A stretch of 64,000 bases of DNA from Roseovarius atlanticus (GCF_001441615.1 NZ_LAXJ01000007.1:62001-126000), one strand, 5' to 3'. Shown: positions 37,560-46,816, counted from the stretch's first letter. Notes: generated by a model from the letters alone, not told the origin. Numbers and translations: made by a program.

Positions 37560-38699
37560 ATGAGTTATCTTGAATATACCGTCAAGCACACGCCTTCGGG
37601 CCTGCGCAAGGTGCTCTATCTCAACTGGCCACTGGCCCTCTTGCTGACGGCCGTCGCGGCCATCGGAATCCTGATGCTCTATTCGGTGGCCGGCGGCACG
37701 TTCGACCCATGGGCCGAACCGCAGGCGAAACGGTACGCGCTGGGGTTCGCCGTGATGTTCTTCGTGGCGATGGTGCCGATCTGGTTCTGGCGCAACATGT
37801 CGGTGCTGGCCTACACGGTGTCCGTCCTTTTGCTGGTCGCGGTCGAACTGGTCGGCGTCGAGGGCAAGGGCGCGCAGCGCTGGATCGATCTTGGCTTCAT
37901 GCGCCTTCAACCCTCCGAGCTGATGAAGGTCACACTGGTCATGTTCCTGGCGGCCTATTACGACTGGCTTCCGATGAAAAAGACATCGCGGCCGCTTTGG
38001 GTTCTGCTGCCCGTGGTCTTGATCCTCATTCCCGTGGCGCTGGTCCTGCGACAGCCCGACCTTGGCACCTCGATCCTGCTGATCACCGGTGGCGGGCTGA
38101 TCATGTTCCTTGCAGGCGTGCACTGGGCCTATTTCGCGGTGGTCATCGCCGCCATCGGCGGGCTGATCACGGCCGTCTTCGAAAGCCGTGGCACCGATTG
38201 GCAATTGCTGGCCGACTACCAGTACCGCCGCATCGACACGTTTCTGGACCCGGCCTCCGATCCCTTGGGCGCGGGCTATCACATCACCCAGTCCAAAATC
38301 GCGCTGGGTTCCGGCGGTTGGACAGGGCGCGGCTTCATGCAGGGCACGCAATCGCGGCTGAACTTTCTGCCCGAGAAACACACCGACTTCATCTTCACCA
38401 CCCTGGCCGAGGAGTTCGGCTTTGTCGGGGCCGTCTCGCTGCTGGTGCTTTACGCGCTCATCGTTGTTTTCTGCGTCAGCTCGGCGCTGGCGAACCGCGA
38501 CCGCTTCTCGTCGCTCCTGACGCTTGGCGTCGCGGTCACGTTCTTCCTGTTCTTCGCGGTGAACATGTCGATGGTCATGGGCCTTGCGCCCGTCGTCGGC
38601 GTACCGTTGCCGCTGGTCAGCTACGGCGGCTCGGCCATGCTCATCCTGATGCTGGGCTTCGGCCTGGTGCAAAGCGCCCACATCCACAGACCCAGGTAG
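37560..38699 (+). CDS. rodA: Peptidoglycan glycosyltransferase RodA
   Basis: A 379-residue SEDS-family membrane enzyme with about ten helices. It polymerises lipid II together with PBP2. Signature regions are GAQRWIDLGFMRLQPSELMK (about 110-129), LRQPDLGTS, and the C-terminal LPEKHTDFIFTTLAEEFGFVG. ATG 37560 (MSYLEYTVKHTPSG) is preferred, with AAGGCG upstream; an ATG at 37527 inside mrdA would add eleven residues. It is the last gene of mreBCD-mrdA-rodA. The hydroxyacid reductase gene begins 5 bp later and may be read through. Confidence 0.96.
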   Translation: MSYLEYTVKHTPSGLRKVLYLNWPLALLLTAVAAIGILMLYSVAGGTFDPWAEPQAKRYALGFAVMFFVAMVPIWFWRNMSVLAYTVSVLLLVAVELVGVEGKGAQRWIDLGFMRLQPSELMKVTLVMFLAAYYDWLPMKKTSRPLWVLLPVVLILIPVALVLRQPDLGTSILLITGGGLIMFLAGVHWAYFAVVIAAIGGLITAVFESRGTDWQLLADYQYRRIDTFLDPASDPLGAGYHITQSKIALGSGGWTGRGFMQGTQSRLNFLPEKHTDFIFTTLAEEFGFVGAVSLLVLYALIVVFCVSSALANRDRFSSLLTLGVAVTFFLFFAVNMSMVMGLAPVVGVPLPLVSYGGSAMLILMLGFGLVQSAHIHRPR

Positions 38700-38704
38700 G
38701 TTCC

Positions 38705-39640
38705 ATGCCGCTCAATATCCTCTTCGCCGCCCGCCCGGAACGCTGGGCGGAATACGAAACGCCGCTGCGCGCCGCTTTCGACAAGGCGGGCCTGGGCGAC
38801 TACACCCTCTCGATGGACATCCCGCCCGAGGATGTCGACTATATCGTCTACGCGCCCAACTCGCCCGTGCAGGATTTCACACCCTACACCCGCACCAAGG
38901 GTGTGTTGAACCTCTGGGCCGGGGTCGAGCAGATCACCGGCAACGAAACCCTGACCCAGCCGCTGGCCCGCATGGTCGATGACGGGCTGGAACGCGGCAT
39001 GGTGGAATGGGTCACGGGTCACACCCTGCGGTATCATCTTGGCATGGACGCGCATCTTTTCGGACAGGACGGCGTCTGGCGCAAAGGCGCGCCGCCTCTG
39101 GCCAAGGACCGGCCAGTCACGATCCTCGGCCTCGGCGCGCTGGGCCGCGCCTGTGCCGAGACGCTGGCGCATCTGGGCTTTCCGGTCACCGGCTGGTCAC
39201 GCAGTCAAAAGGACGTGCCCGGCGTCACCTGCCTGTCAGGCGACGACGGCCTGAGGCGCGCACTTGCATCCGCACAAATCCTTGTGCTGCTGGTCCCCTA
39301 CACGCCGCAGACCGAAAACCTCATCGACGCGGACGCGCTGGACACGATGCCCGCCGGCGCCTTTATCATCAATCCCGGCCGTGGCCCGCTCATCGACGAC
39401 GACGCGCTTCTGGCGCGGCTGGACGACGGGCACATCGCCCATGCCACGCTCGACGTTTTCCGCACCGAGCCGCTGCCTGCGGATCACCCCTACTGGGCAC
39501 ACCCAAAGGTCACGGTCACGCCCCATATCGCCTCGGACACCCGCGCCGATACGGCGGCGGAAGTGATCGCCGAAAACATCCGTCGCGGCGAGGCCGGCGA
39601 GCCGCTCCTTCACCTCGTCGATCGCGACCTGGGCTACTGA
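38705..39640 (+). CDS. D-2-hydroxyacid dehydrogenase, glyoxylate/hydroxypyruvate reductase type
   Basis: A 311-residue NAD(P)-dependent reductase of the GhrA-like branch. The Rossmann motif ILGLGALGRACAETL lies at about 138-152. The catalytic residues of the family are present as the arginine in INPGRGPLIDDDAL (about 228), the glutamate in FRTEPLP, and the histidine in VTPHIAS (about 280). It follows rodA by only 5 bp, so it probably shares that transcript although unrelated to shape. Its stop region overlaps the stop of the convergent Rieske oxygenase gene by 7 bp. Likely substrates are glyoxylate and hydroxypyruvate. Confidence 0.9.
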   Translation: MPLNILFAARPERWAEYETPLRAAFDKAGLGDYTLSMDIPPEDVDYIVYAPNSPVQDFTPYTRTKGVLNLWAGVEQITGNETLTQPLARMVDDGLERGMVEWVTGHTLRYHLGMDAHLFGQDGVWRKGAPPLAKDRPVTILGLGALGRACAETLAHLGFPVTGWSRSQKDVPGVTCLSGDDGLRRALASAQILVLLVPYTPQTENLIDADALDTMPAGAFIINPGRGPLIDDDALLARLDDGHIAHATLDVFRTEPLPADHPYWAHPKVTVTPHIASDTRADTAAEVIAENIRRGEAGEPLLHLVDRDLGY

Positions 39641-40863
39641 GCCGCGTCGGGCCGCGCCTGCCTGCGGCTGGCCCGGCTCGCGCCGTTGCCTTCGGACAAC
39701 GGCGGTTCTCCCAACTGCCGGCGGATCCATTCCTGGAACAGAAAGACCTCGTATTCCTCCTGCATCAGAACGCCCCGCTCGAAGCCCTGCGCGCGCAGCC
39801 CTGCCTGGTTCAAGGCACAGGCGGCTCCGTCCTGCTCCATCACCAGCGTTCCGAAATCCGTGATCCGTGCCATGTCGAACCCCGGCTGCTCCAGCGTGTC
39901 TGGATGAAACAGCCATTCGGCCTCTATCGCCATCCTCTCGGCGGCCAGCGGGCGGATGCGCACCGTGCGCACGTAATCCGCGTGGTGCGCAATGAAGACC
40001 GATGGCATCACCGTGACATACCTTTGTCCTGCGTCGACATCGTCGTCGGTCAGCCCCGGCAGACGTCCCTGCGCCACCCCGTCCATCGACCACGTATCGG
40101 CGCCGCTTTTCAGGCTCCCCGACCGGTGCGGGGCCATATCATCGGCATGGGCTTCCCAGTCAGGGTCGTCCCGCCGCGCCATAATCGCCCGGCCATAGAT
40201 CGGCACCAGATCACACAGTTCGGGGTGGATGTTGGGGCAGTGCAGGCACTCGTTGTAATTCTCCCAGAAGATCTTCCAGTTGCAGTCAAGCACCTTGGTA
40301 AACCGGTGCCCCACGCGCATCTCGGCCAGCGGCCAGTTCGCGACAAAGGCCGTCTCGTCCCCGTGCAACCGCTCGAACGGCTCGGCCTGGGCGTCGAGAT
40401 TGGCAAAGACGAAGCCGCCCCATTCCGACACGGCGATTGGCAGCAGCGGAAAGTCGTCCCGGTCGAACCCATCAACCGGGCGCATGGCCCCCGTGGCCCG
40501 CAACCGGCCCGACAGGTCATAGGCCCACTGGTGATAGGGGCAGGTGATCAGGTTCTTTTTGAGCACGCCTTCAGGCTCTTGGCACAAAACAGAGCCACGG
40601 TGCCGACAGGTATTGAAGAAGCCGCGCAAAGCGCCGTCTCCGTCGCGCAACAGCAGGATCGGCTGTCCCGCCACGTCGAAGCGGCGAAAGCTGCGCGGCC
40701 CGTCCAGTTCTTCGGCCCGGCACAGGTACACCCAGGTCTTTCCCCAGATTTCGCGCATCTCGCGCGCGAAATGCTCTGCGTCCAGGTACCATGAAGCGGG
40801 CAATGACGGCATCGCGCGCGTCAGCCCGTTGAACCGCGTCTCAAGTACCGGATGATCGTCCAT
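39634..40863 (-). CDS. Rieske [2Fe-2S] oxygenase alpha subunit, ring-hydroxylating / betaine-monooxygenase-like
   Basis: A 409-residue terminal oxygenase starting at ATG 40863, eight bases after GGGAG; a GTG three codons earlier is less well placed. The Rieske ligands are C86 and H88 (CRHRG) and C108 and H111 (CPYHQW). The mononuclear iron site has H208 and H213, with the bridging acid as E205 in NYNECLHCPNIH. Glu in place of the Asp of aromatic dioxygenases, together with overall layout, points to the group of quaternary-amine monooxygenases (choline, carnitine, glycine betaine or stachydrine). The reductase partner is not in this window, and the substrate is unproven. Confidence 0.85.
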   Translation of the reverse strand: MDDHPVLETRFNGLTRAMPSLPASWYLDAEHFAREMREIWGKTWVYLCRAEELDGPRSFRRFDVAGQPILLLRDGDGALRGFFNTCRHRGSVLCQEPEGVLKKNLITCPYHQWAYDLSGRLRATGAMRPVDGFDRDDFPLLPIAVSEWGGFVFANLDAQAEPFERLHGDETAFVANWPLAEMRVGHRFTKVLDCNWKIFWENYNECLHCPNIHPELCDLVPIYGRAIMARRDDPDWEAHADDMAPHRSGSLKSGADTWSMDGVAQGRLPGLTDDDVDAGQRYVTVMPSVFIAHHADYVRTVRIRPLAAERMAIEAEWLFHPDTLEQPGFDMARITDFGTLVMEQDGAACALNQAGLRAQGFERGVLMQEEYEVFLFQEWIRRQLGEPPLSEGNGASRASRRQARPDAAQ

Positions 40864-40931
40864 CAGCGCCACTCCCGAGCCATCGCGCAGGCCGAGCGTA
40901 GCACAGGAGTTTTATCCGGGCGAGTGCCGCG

Positions 40932-41708
40932 CTACCGCAGCTTGGGCGGCTTCGCCGGATCCAGTCCGGGCGCGGACGGGCCGGTTTCTTCCGGCTTGGG
41001 CAGATCGAACCGCAGGCCCACCAGTGCCATCCGGGCCGCCGCCGGGTCGGATCCGCGGAAGAACCCGACATCCAGCAACCCGGCCTCCAGCCCCGACAGC
41101 GCCAGCACCTCGGCCACGGCCCGCGCGATGGCCGGCTCGGCACCCGGCACAGCATCCACGACGCCCAGCAGGTGCCCCTTGGCGCCGCTGTCATAGGTCA
41201 CACCCACCAGATAGGCCAGCTCCGCCATTCCGCCCGCCGCCGCCAGCCGCGCGTCCAGCGACGTCACCAGATCTTCGGGCAGGCCCTTGGGCGGATGAAA
41301 GGACTCGGGCTGCGCCTCCACCTCCTGCGGTCCCTCGGCCAGCGTCTCGGTCAGCCAGACCATCGCCGCGTTCGGTAACAGCGCCGCCTGCGGCCCGGCC
41401 TCCAGGTTGAGCCCCAGCCCCAACCCGGCCTCTGCCAGCATCTCGGCCACCGCGCGGCCCGACAGCGCCACGTAATGCGCCTCCGCTCCGGCAAAGCCCG
41501 CCAGCCGCTCTTCGGTGTCGAAGGCCAGCACAAAGGTCTGACCCTCAACCTCGAAGGCCTGCGGGACCACATCGTCGTCTTCGGCCTCCGCCTCCAGCAA
41601 CAGGAACAGTTCCGCCGCCGCCAGCGTCTGGTAATAGCGCAGGCGCTCGGCCTCGCCGCCCGCCTCCATCGCCGCATGGGCCCGGTCAAGATGTGTCGTC
41701 TCAGTCAT
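40932..41708 (-). CDS. SseB-family protein
   Basis: A 258-residue cytoplasmic protein with an N-terminal SseB domain (LFLLLEAEAEDDDVVPQAFEVEGQTFVLAFDTEERLAGF, about 34-72) and a C-terminal SseB_C-like part (SLDARLAAAGGMAELAYLVGV onward). SseB was first noted near serine-sensitivity and rhodanese genes in enterics; its molecular role is unclear. It overlaps the UDG-like gene end by 8 bp and so is co-expressed in the pncA-UDG-SseB run on this strand. Confidence 0.82.
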   Translation of the reverse strand: MTETTHLDRAHAAMEAGGEAERLRYYQTLAAAELFLLLEAEAEDDDVVPQAFEVEGQTFVLAFDTEERLAGFAGAEAHYVALSGRAVAEMLAEAGLGLGLNLEAGPQAALLPNAAMVWLTETLAEGPQEVEAQPESFHPPKGLPEDLVTSLDARLAAAGGMAELAYLVGVTYDSGAKGHLLGVVDAVPGAEPAIARAVAEVLALSGLEAGLLDVGFFRGSDPAAARMALVGLRFDLPKPEETGPSAPGLDPAKPPKLR

Positions 41709-42300
41709 CCAATGCGCGTCTCACCTCGTGCCGCAGCGCGGGCAGCACCTCTGCCTCGAACCACGGGTGTTTCTTCAGCCACCCGGTATTGCGCCACGAC
41801 GGGTGCGGCAAGGGAAAAACCCCCGGCGCATGGTCGCGCCAGTTGCGCACGGTTTCGGTCACCGGCCCCTTCGCGCCCAAGTGGTAGCGATGCGAATAGC
41901 CGCCCACGATCACCCGCAGCCGCACTTCGCCCAGCGCGGCCATCACCCTGTCATGCCATGTCTGCCCGCAGATTTTCGGCGGCGGCAGATCGGCCCCCTT
42001 GGCGTCGTATCCCGGAAAACAGAACGCCATCGGGATCACCGCCACCCGGCGCATGTCATAGAATTCCTCCGCCGTCATTCCCAGCCAGTCGCGCAGCCGG
42101 TCACCCGACGGGTCGTCGAACGGCTTGCCCGACTGGTGTACCCGCATCCCCGGCGCTTGACCTGCGATCAGGATGCGCGCCCCGGGCCGGAACCACACCA
42201 CCGGGCGCGGGGCGTGGGCCGTCTCGGTCGCGGCAAACCGCTCGGCGCAGATGCGGCAGGCCTCGATCTCGCGGACAAGCCTGTCAGGCAAGCGCCACAC
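41701..42300 (-). CDS. Uracil-DNA glycosylase family protein with possible Fe-S cluster
   Basis: A 199-residue UDG-fold protein starting at GTG 42300, inside the end of pncA. It has the GQAPGMRVHQSGKPFDDPSGDRLRDWLGM motif region and a PLPHPSWRNT histidine motif near the C-terminus. Four cysteines are spaced C-x2-C (CRIC, residues 15 and 18) and C-x16-C (CFPG...KIC), as in the iron-sulfur UDG families. It may act in uracil excision or as a non-classical family member. It is linked by overlap to both neighbours. Confidence 0.8.
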   Translation of the reverse strand: MWRLPDRLVREIEACRICAERFAATETAHAPRPVVWFRPGARILIAGQAPGMRVHQSGKPFDDPSGDRLRDWLGMTAEEFYDMRRVAVIPMAFCFPGYDAKGADLPPPKICGQTWHDRVMAALGEVRLRVIVGGYSHRYHLGAKGPVTETVRNWRDHAPGVFPLPHPSWRNTGWLKKHPWFEAEVLPALRHEVRRALDD

Positions 42301-42880
42301 CCGCCGCGGACATGTCCTTCAGCGCGATCTCAAGGGATCCGTCCAGATCGATCCCGCGACACAGGTCGCGCAGCACCGTCACCGGATAGCCCAGTCGCGC
42401 CGCATCCACCGCCGAGTAACTCACGCAGAAATCCGTGGCCAACCCGACCATCACCAACTCGGTCATGCCACGCGACCGCAGATATCCGTGCAGACCGGTG
42501 GGCGTTTCGTGGTCGTTCTCGTAGAAGGCGGAGTAACTGTCGATCGCCGGATTGTACCCCTTGCGCACTATCATGTCGGCCCGATCGGTTTCCAGGTCGG
42601 GATGAAAATCGGCACCTTGTGTCCCCTGAACGCAATGGTCCGGCCACAGGACCTGCGAGCCATAGGGCATGTCGATCACCTCGAACGGCGCCTTTCCTTC
42701 GTGGCTGGAGGCGAATGAGGAATGCCCCGCCGGATGCCAGTCCTGCGTCAGGATCACGGCACCCGCATCTCGCATCATCGTGTTGATCCCTGCCACGACC
42801 CTGTCACCGCCTTCAACGGCCAGCGCCCCCCCGGGGCAGAAATCGTTCTGCACATCAATGACGATCAGCGCCTTGGGCAT
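42284..42880 (-). CDS. pncA: Nicotinamidase
   Basis: A 198-residue isochorismatase-fold amidohydrolase that converts nicotinamide to nicotinate in NAD salvage. The catalytic triad is visible as D9 (IDVQNDF), K107 (VRKGYNP) and C152 (ATDFCV). The metal site is D47-H49-H53 (DWHPAGH). The ATG at 42880 is preceded by CAGGAGA at good spacing; an upstream frame extension is not needed. It is first in a three-gene overlapping run with the UDG-like and SseB genes and divergent from the FMN reductase. Confidence 0.95.
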   Translation of the reverse strand: MPKALIVIDVQNDFCPGGALAVEGGDRVVAGINTMMRDAGAVILTQDWHPAGHSSFASSHEGKAPFEVIDMPYGSQVLWPDHCVQGTQGADFHPDLETDRADMIVRKGYNPAIDSYSAFYENDHETPTGLHGYLRSRGMTELVMVGLATDFCVSYSAVDAARLGYPVTVLRDLCRGIDLDGSLEIALKDMSAAGVALA

Positions 42881-43040
42881 GAGTCTCTCCTGTTGCGAAT
42901 ACGGGCCGGACCCTGAAGCAGCGATGCGCAATGGTCAACGCCAGCCTGATTTCTGTGCGATATTGCAGAGAATGCCTGCAAACCTTTCTGTTTCCTTCAT
43001 CCACAAACCGATTATGTCTGACGTCAAAGGAGACATGACC

Positions 43041-43589
43041 ATGACCAAGACATTGAATTTCGCCGCCATCAGCGGCTCGCTGCGCAAGGGCAGCCACAGC
43101 ACCTCCGTCGCCGACACTTTGCAAGAGCTTGTGCCCGAGGGCGTGACCGTCACCCGGCACGACATCGACGACATTCCGCTGTACAACGAGGACATCAAGG
43201 ACGGCGACACGTCCCCCCAAGCTGTGCGCGACCTGGCCGGGAAACTGGCCGCGGCAGATGCCATCATCGTGGTGTCGCCTGAATACAACCGTGGCACTTC
43301 GGGCGTTCTGAAAAACACCATCGACTGGATGTCCAAAGAGCCGAACGCGCCCTTCTCGGGCAAGCCCACGCTGATCATCACCCAGTCGCCGGGGGCCACG
43401 GCGGGCCTGACCGCGCATTACGACCTGCGTCAGGTTCTGTCGGTCATCAATGCCAGCGTGCAGCCCGGGTTCGAGATCGCCATCGGCGGGTCGGCCGGCA
43501 AGATCGAGGACGGCAAGCTGACCGACAGCGACACGCGGGACTTCATCACCAAGCAGCTGAAGCGCCTGACCGAGACCGCCAAGGGCTGA
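43041..43589 (+). CDS. NADPH-dependent FMN reductase
   Basis: A 182-residue flavodoxin-fold reductase. Its FMN loop is SGSLRKGSHS (about 9-18), and the conserved SPEYNRGTSGVLKNTIDWMS lies at about 79-98. Two ATGs, at 43035 and 43041, follow AAAGGAG; the second has the better spacing. Members reduce FMN, quinones or azo dyes with NAD(P)H. The reading frame continues far upstream, but that part overlaps pncA and its promoter and is not credible. Confidence 0.9.
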   Translation: MTKTLNFAAISGSLRKGSHSTSVADTLQELVPEGVTVTRHDIDDIPLYNEDIKDGDTSPQAVRDLAGKLAAADAIIVVSPEYNRGTSGVLKNTIDWMSKEPNAPFSGKPTLIITQSPGATAGLTAHYDLRQVLSVINASVQPGFEIAIGGSAGKIEDGKLTDSDTRDFITKQLKRLTETAKG

Positions 43590-43636
43590 CCCCGCGGGCC
43601 TTGCCGAACTCCACCGAAGCGCGTAGATCGCGGCGC

Positions 43637-44557
43637 ATGTACACCATCGCCGCGCTCTATCACTTCACCCGGTTCGAAGACCCTGCTGCCATACAGGGTC
43701 CTCTCTTGGCATTGTGCGAGGCGCATAAGATATCGGGCTCGCTGTTGCTGGCGCACGAGGGCATAAATGGCACCATCGCCGGACCCCGCGACGGGATTGA
43801 CGCGGTGATTGTCCATATCCGCGCCTTGTCGGGCTGTGACGACTTGGAATGGAAGCAAAGCACCGCCGCGTCGCAACCCTTCCGTCGCCTGAAGGTGCGC
43901 CTGAAGCAAGAGATCGTCGCGATGGGCCAGCCCGACGTCGATCCGGTGGCGCGGGTGGGGCACTATGTCGATCCCGCCGACTGGAACGACCTGATCCAAT
44001 CGCCGGACGTAGCCGTGATCGACACCCGCAATGACTACGAGGTCGCCATCGGCACGTTCGAGGGAGCCATCGACCCCAAGACCGACAGCTTTCGCGATTT
44101 CCCCGCATGGTGGGAACAGAACAAGCACCGGTTCCACAACAAGCGCATCGCGATGTTCTGCACCGGTGGCATCCGCTGCGAGAAATCCACCAACTACCTC
44201 TTGGGCCAGGGCGTCCAGGACGTCTACCACCTCAAGGGCGGCATATTGAAATATCTCGAAGAGGTCGCAACGGAAGACAGCATATGGCGTGGCGAATGCT
44301 TTGTCTTCGACGGCCGCGTCTCGGTCGGCCACGGGCTCAAGGAAGGACCGCACCTGCTCTGCCACGCCTGCCGCCGTCCGATCCTGCCCAAAGACACCGA
44401 ACGGCCGGAATACGAACAGGGCGTTGCGTGCCACCTTTGCGCGCATGAGACCACCGAGGCGGACAAGACCCGTTTTCGCGAACGCCAGAAACAGATGGCC
44501 CTGGCCGAGGCCCGCGGCACGCGCCACATCAAGATCGTCCACGAGGACGAGGCTTGA
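43637..44557 (+). CDS. trhO: tRNA uridine(34) hydroxylase TrhO, rhodanese-like
   Basis: A 306-residue protein of the UPF0176/TrhO family, which hydroxylates U34 of certain tRNAs in an oxygen-dependent way. It has an N-terminal ferredoxin-like part (SGSLLLAHEGINGTIAGP, about 34-50), a central rhodanese domain (about 105-210) with catalytic-loop cysteine C175 in MFCTGGIRC, and a C-terminal cysteine-rich segment CHACRRPI...CHLC resembling a zinc knuckle. The ATG at 43637 gives the usual length; the GTG/TTG-open frame before it is short. Confidence 0.93.
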   Translation: MYTIAALYHFTRFEDPAAIQGPLLALCEAHKISGSLLLAHEGINGTIAGPRDGIDAVIVHIRALSGCDDLEWKQSTAASQPFRRLKVRLKQEIVAMGQPDVDPVARVGHYVDPADWNDLIQSPDVAVIDTRNDYEVAIGTFEGAIDPKTDSFRDFPAWWEQNKHRFHNKRIAMFCTGGIRCEKSTNYLLGQGVQDVYHLKGGILKYLEEVATEDSIWRGECFVFDGRVSVGHGLKEGPHLLCHACRRPILPKDTERPEYEQGVACHLCAHETTEADKTRFRERQKQMALAEARGTRHIKIVHEDEA

Positions 44558-44608
44558 CCGGCCCGCCACCCTCGGACAGGCTCACCGCAACTTAGTAAAG
44601 CGATCCCC

Positions 44609-45568
44609 ATGACGGACACTCCGACCCCCACCGACATCGCGCGTGACGTGCTGACCATCGAACGCGATGCGCTCGACCTGATGCGCGACACGTTGCCCGA
44701 GGCGTTCAATGCGGTGGTCGAACGCCTGCTTAAGGTGCCGGGCCGGGTCATCGTCTCGGGCATGGGCAAATCCGGCCACGTGGCCGCCAAGATCGCCGCC
44801 ACTTTCGCCTCCACCGGCACGCCCGCGCAATACGTCCATCCGGGCGAGGCCAGCCACGGCGATCTGGGCATGATCACGCGGCAGGACGCGGTGATCCTGA
44901 TCTCGAATTCAGGCGAGACCCGCGAACTGGCCGATATCATCGCCCATTGCGCGCGCTTCTCGATCCCGCTGGTGGCGCTGACCAAGAAACCCGACAGCGC
45001 GCTGGCACGTCAGGCCGATCACGTTCTCACGCTGCCCGACGCGCCCGAGGCCTGCGGCATCGGCATGGCCCCCACGACCTCGACCACCTGCACCATGGCG
45101 ATGGGTGACGCGTTGGCCGTCGCGATGATGAAACTGCGCGGGTTCGAGCGCGAGAATTTCCTCGCCTTCCATCCCGGCGGCACGCTGGGCGCGCAGCTGT
45201 TGAAAGTCTCGGCGGTGATGCACACCGGCGAGGCGCTGCCCACGGTCGCGCCGGACACGCCGATGTCCGAAACCCTGATCGAGATGACCGCCAAGGGCTT
45301 CGGCGTCGCCGCCCTGATCGAGGCTGGCCGGCTGACCGGCGTGATCACGGATGGCGACCTGCGCCGCAACCTCGACAGCCTGATGTCGCGCAAGGCCGGT
45401 GAAGTCGCCACCCGCAATCCACGCACCATCGCGCCCGACGCCCTTTTGACCGAGGCCTTGGGCGTGATGAACGACAACAAGATCAGCGCCCTCTTCGCGG
45501 TGGATGACACCGGCGCCCTGCGCGGGCTTGTCCACATCCACGATGCCCTGCGCGCCGGCGTCGCCTGA
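44609..45568 (+). CDS. kdsD: D-arabinose-5-phosphate isomerase, KpsF/GutQ family
   Basis: A 319-residue enzyme interconverting D-ribulose-5-phosphate and D-arabinose-5-phosphate, the first step toward Kdo of LPS or capsule. The SIS domain occupies about 30-175 (SGMGKSGHVAAKIAATFASTGTPAQYVHPGEASHGDLGM, then ISNSGETRE). Two CBS repeats follow from about 200 to the end (MHTGEALP..., VATRNPRTI...). It is preceded by trhO, 51 bp away, and is convergent with the colD/gmd operon, placing it beside deoxysugar genes. An AT-rich palindrome begins at the base after its stop codon. Confidence 0.93.
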   Translation: MTDTPTPTDIARDVLTIERDALDLMRDTLPEAFNAVVERLLKVPGRVIVSGMGKSGHVAAKIAATFASTGTPAQYVHPGEASHGDLGMITRQDAVILISNSGETRELADIIAHCARFSIPLVALTKKPDSALARQADHVLTLPDAPEACGIGMAPTTSTTCTMAMGDALAVAMMKLRGFERENFLAFHPGGTLGAQLLKVSAVMHTGEALPTVAPDTPMSETLIEMTAKGFGVAALIEAGRLTGVITDGDLRRNLDSLMSRKAGEVATRNPRTIAPDALLTEALGVMNDNKISALFAVDDTGALRGLVHIHDALRAGVA

Positions 45569-45617
45569 GAAAATTCGTACGAATTTTCTTAGCCCAGATT
45601 ATTCGCTGAATAATCTG
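45569..45617. repeat. Paired AT-rich palindromes after kdsD
   Basis: Palindrome A, GAAAATTCGTACGAATTTTC (45569-45588), begins at the base following the kdsD TGA. Palindrome B, CAGATTATTC / GAATAATCTG with a 3-base spacer (45595-45617), ends nine bases before the colD stop. Both lie between convergent genes. Nearly the same pair occurs at 59041-59090 and in reverse order at 62934-62986. The likely role is a bidirectional terminator, or a dispersed repeat. Confidence 0.85.
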
Positions 45618-45625
45618 GCACGCCC

Positions 45626-46816
45626 TCAGGACCGCGTCACGGCGTCAAGCGCCGCGCGCAGAAGATCCCATTGATCGGACAGCGGATAATGGTGATTGCC
45701 GATGAAAAGCCCATTGGTGTCTATCTCGTCGGCATTGCGCAAGGATCCGTGGATCACGTGATCCATATGGCGGGTCACGACCTCGTTCTTGGCAAAATTC
45801 CCCGCCACGATGGGCCGGCATTCGACACCCTGCCGGCCCAGCGACGCGATCAGATCGGCGCGTGAAAACCCGGCATCGGGTTTCACCACCATCGAGAACC
45901 CGAACCAGCTCGATTGGCCGATTTCCCGCTGAATGCGGATCTGCGGATAGCCCTGCATCAGGCCACGGAAGGCCTCGGCATTCTTGCGCCGTTCTTCCAC
46001 GATCATCGGCAGCTTCGCGATCTGCTCCTGCCCGATCGCCCCGCTCATCTCCAGCGGGCGCAGGTTATAGCCCGGCAGCACGAACTTGAAACTTTCCTCG
46101 AACGGATCGTCGCTCTTCTCGCCGGTCACATGGTTGAATTTCGGCAAATGCCGGGTCCAGCCGTGGCTGCGCACCGACAACATGATGTGGTACAACTCCT
46201 CATCATCCGTCACCACAAGCCCGCCTTCCATCGTGGCGATGTGATGCGAAAAGAAGGACGAATAGCTTCCCGCGATGCCGAAGGTGCCCGCCTGACGCCC
46301 CCGGAACGTGGCGCCCAGGCTTTCGCAATTGTCCTCTATCACCACGATGTCGCGCCCGCCCACGATGGCCTCGATCCGGTCGAAATCGTTAGGGTTGCCC
46401 AGCAGGTTCACCACCATGATCGCCTTGGTTTCGGGCCCGATGGCATCCTCAAGTGCCTCAAGGTCGTAATTCAGCGTGTCGGCGTCGATATCCACGAACT
46501 TGAGCCGCAGACCGTACTGGTGCAGCGGATAGTACGTGGTTGACCAACTCACCGCCGGCACGATCACCTCCGCCCCCGCGGGCAGGTCGATCTTCGAGTG
46601 ATACCGCAGCGCCGCCACCATCAAGAGGTTCGCCGACGAGCCCGAGTTCACCATCACCGCATGGGCCGATCCCATCGCCGCCGCGAACTGGTCCTCGAAA
46701 GCCTTTACCTCTGGCCCCATCGAGAACATACCGGATTTCACCACCCGGTCGATGGCCGCGTATTCTTTTTTGTCCCAGCTGGTCGTCGCCAGCGGAAAGC
46801 CCTTGGCCTCGCTCAT
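45626..46816 (-). CDS. colD: GDP-4-keto-6-deoxy-D-mannose 3-dehydratase (ColD-like)
   Basis: A 396-residue DegT/DnrJ/EryC1-fold PLP/PMP enzyme. Where aminotransferases have the Schiff-base lysine, this protein has S-H191-H192-I in SSFFSHHIATMEGG, the hallmark of ColD, which uses histidine and removes the C3 hydroxyl group. The following VTDDEELYHIMLSVRSHGWTR and the FVLPGYNLRPLEMSGAIG region also agree closely with ColD as I remember it. It is the last gene of gmd-fcl/colC-colD, overlapping its neighbour by 4 bp. Together they would convert GDP-mannose to a GDP-3,6-dideoxyhexose for surface polysaccharide. Confidence 0.85.
   Translation of the reverse strand: MSEAKGFPLATTSWDKKEYAAIDRVVKSGMFSMGPEVKAFEDQFAAAMGSAHAVMVNSGSSANLLMVAALRYHSKIDLPAGAEVIVPAVSWSTTYYPLHQYGLRLKFVDIDADTLNYDLEALEDAIGPETKAIMVVNLLGNPNDFDRIEAIVGGRDIVVIEDNCESLGATFRGRQAGTFGIAGSYSSFFSHHIATMEGGLVVTDDEELYHIMLSVRSHGWTRHLPKFNHVTGEKSDDPFEESFKFVLPGYNLRPLEMSGAIGQEQIAKLPMIVEERRKNAEAFRGLMQGYPQIRIQREIGQSSWFGFSMVVKPDAGFSRADLIASLGRQGVECRPIVAGNFAKNEVVTRHMDHVIHGSLRNADEIDTNGLFIGNHHYPLSDQWDLLRAALDAVTRS

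Noticed and set aside
45626-46816. GDP-perosamine synthase or another DegT aminotransferase
   Set aside because: The Schiff-base lysine is replaced by the His-His pair of ColD, so a normal aminotransferase reaction is unlikely.
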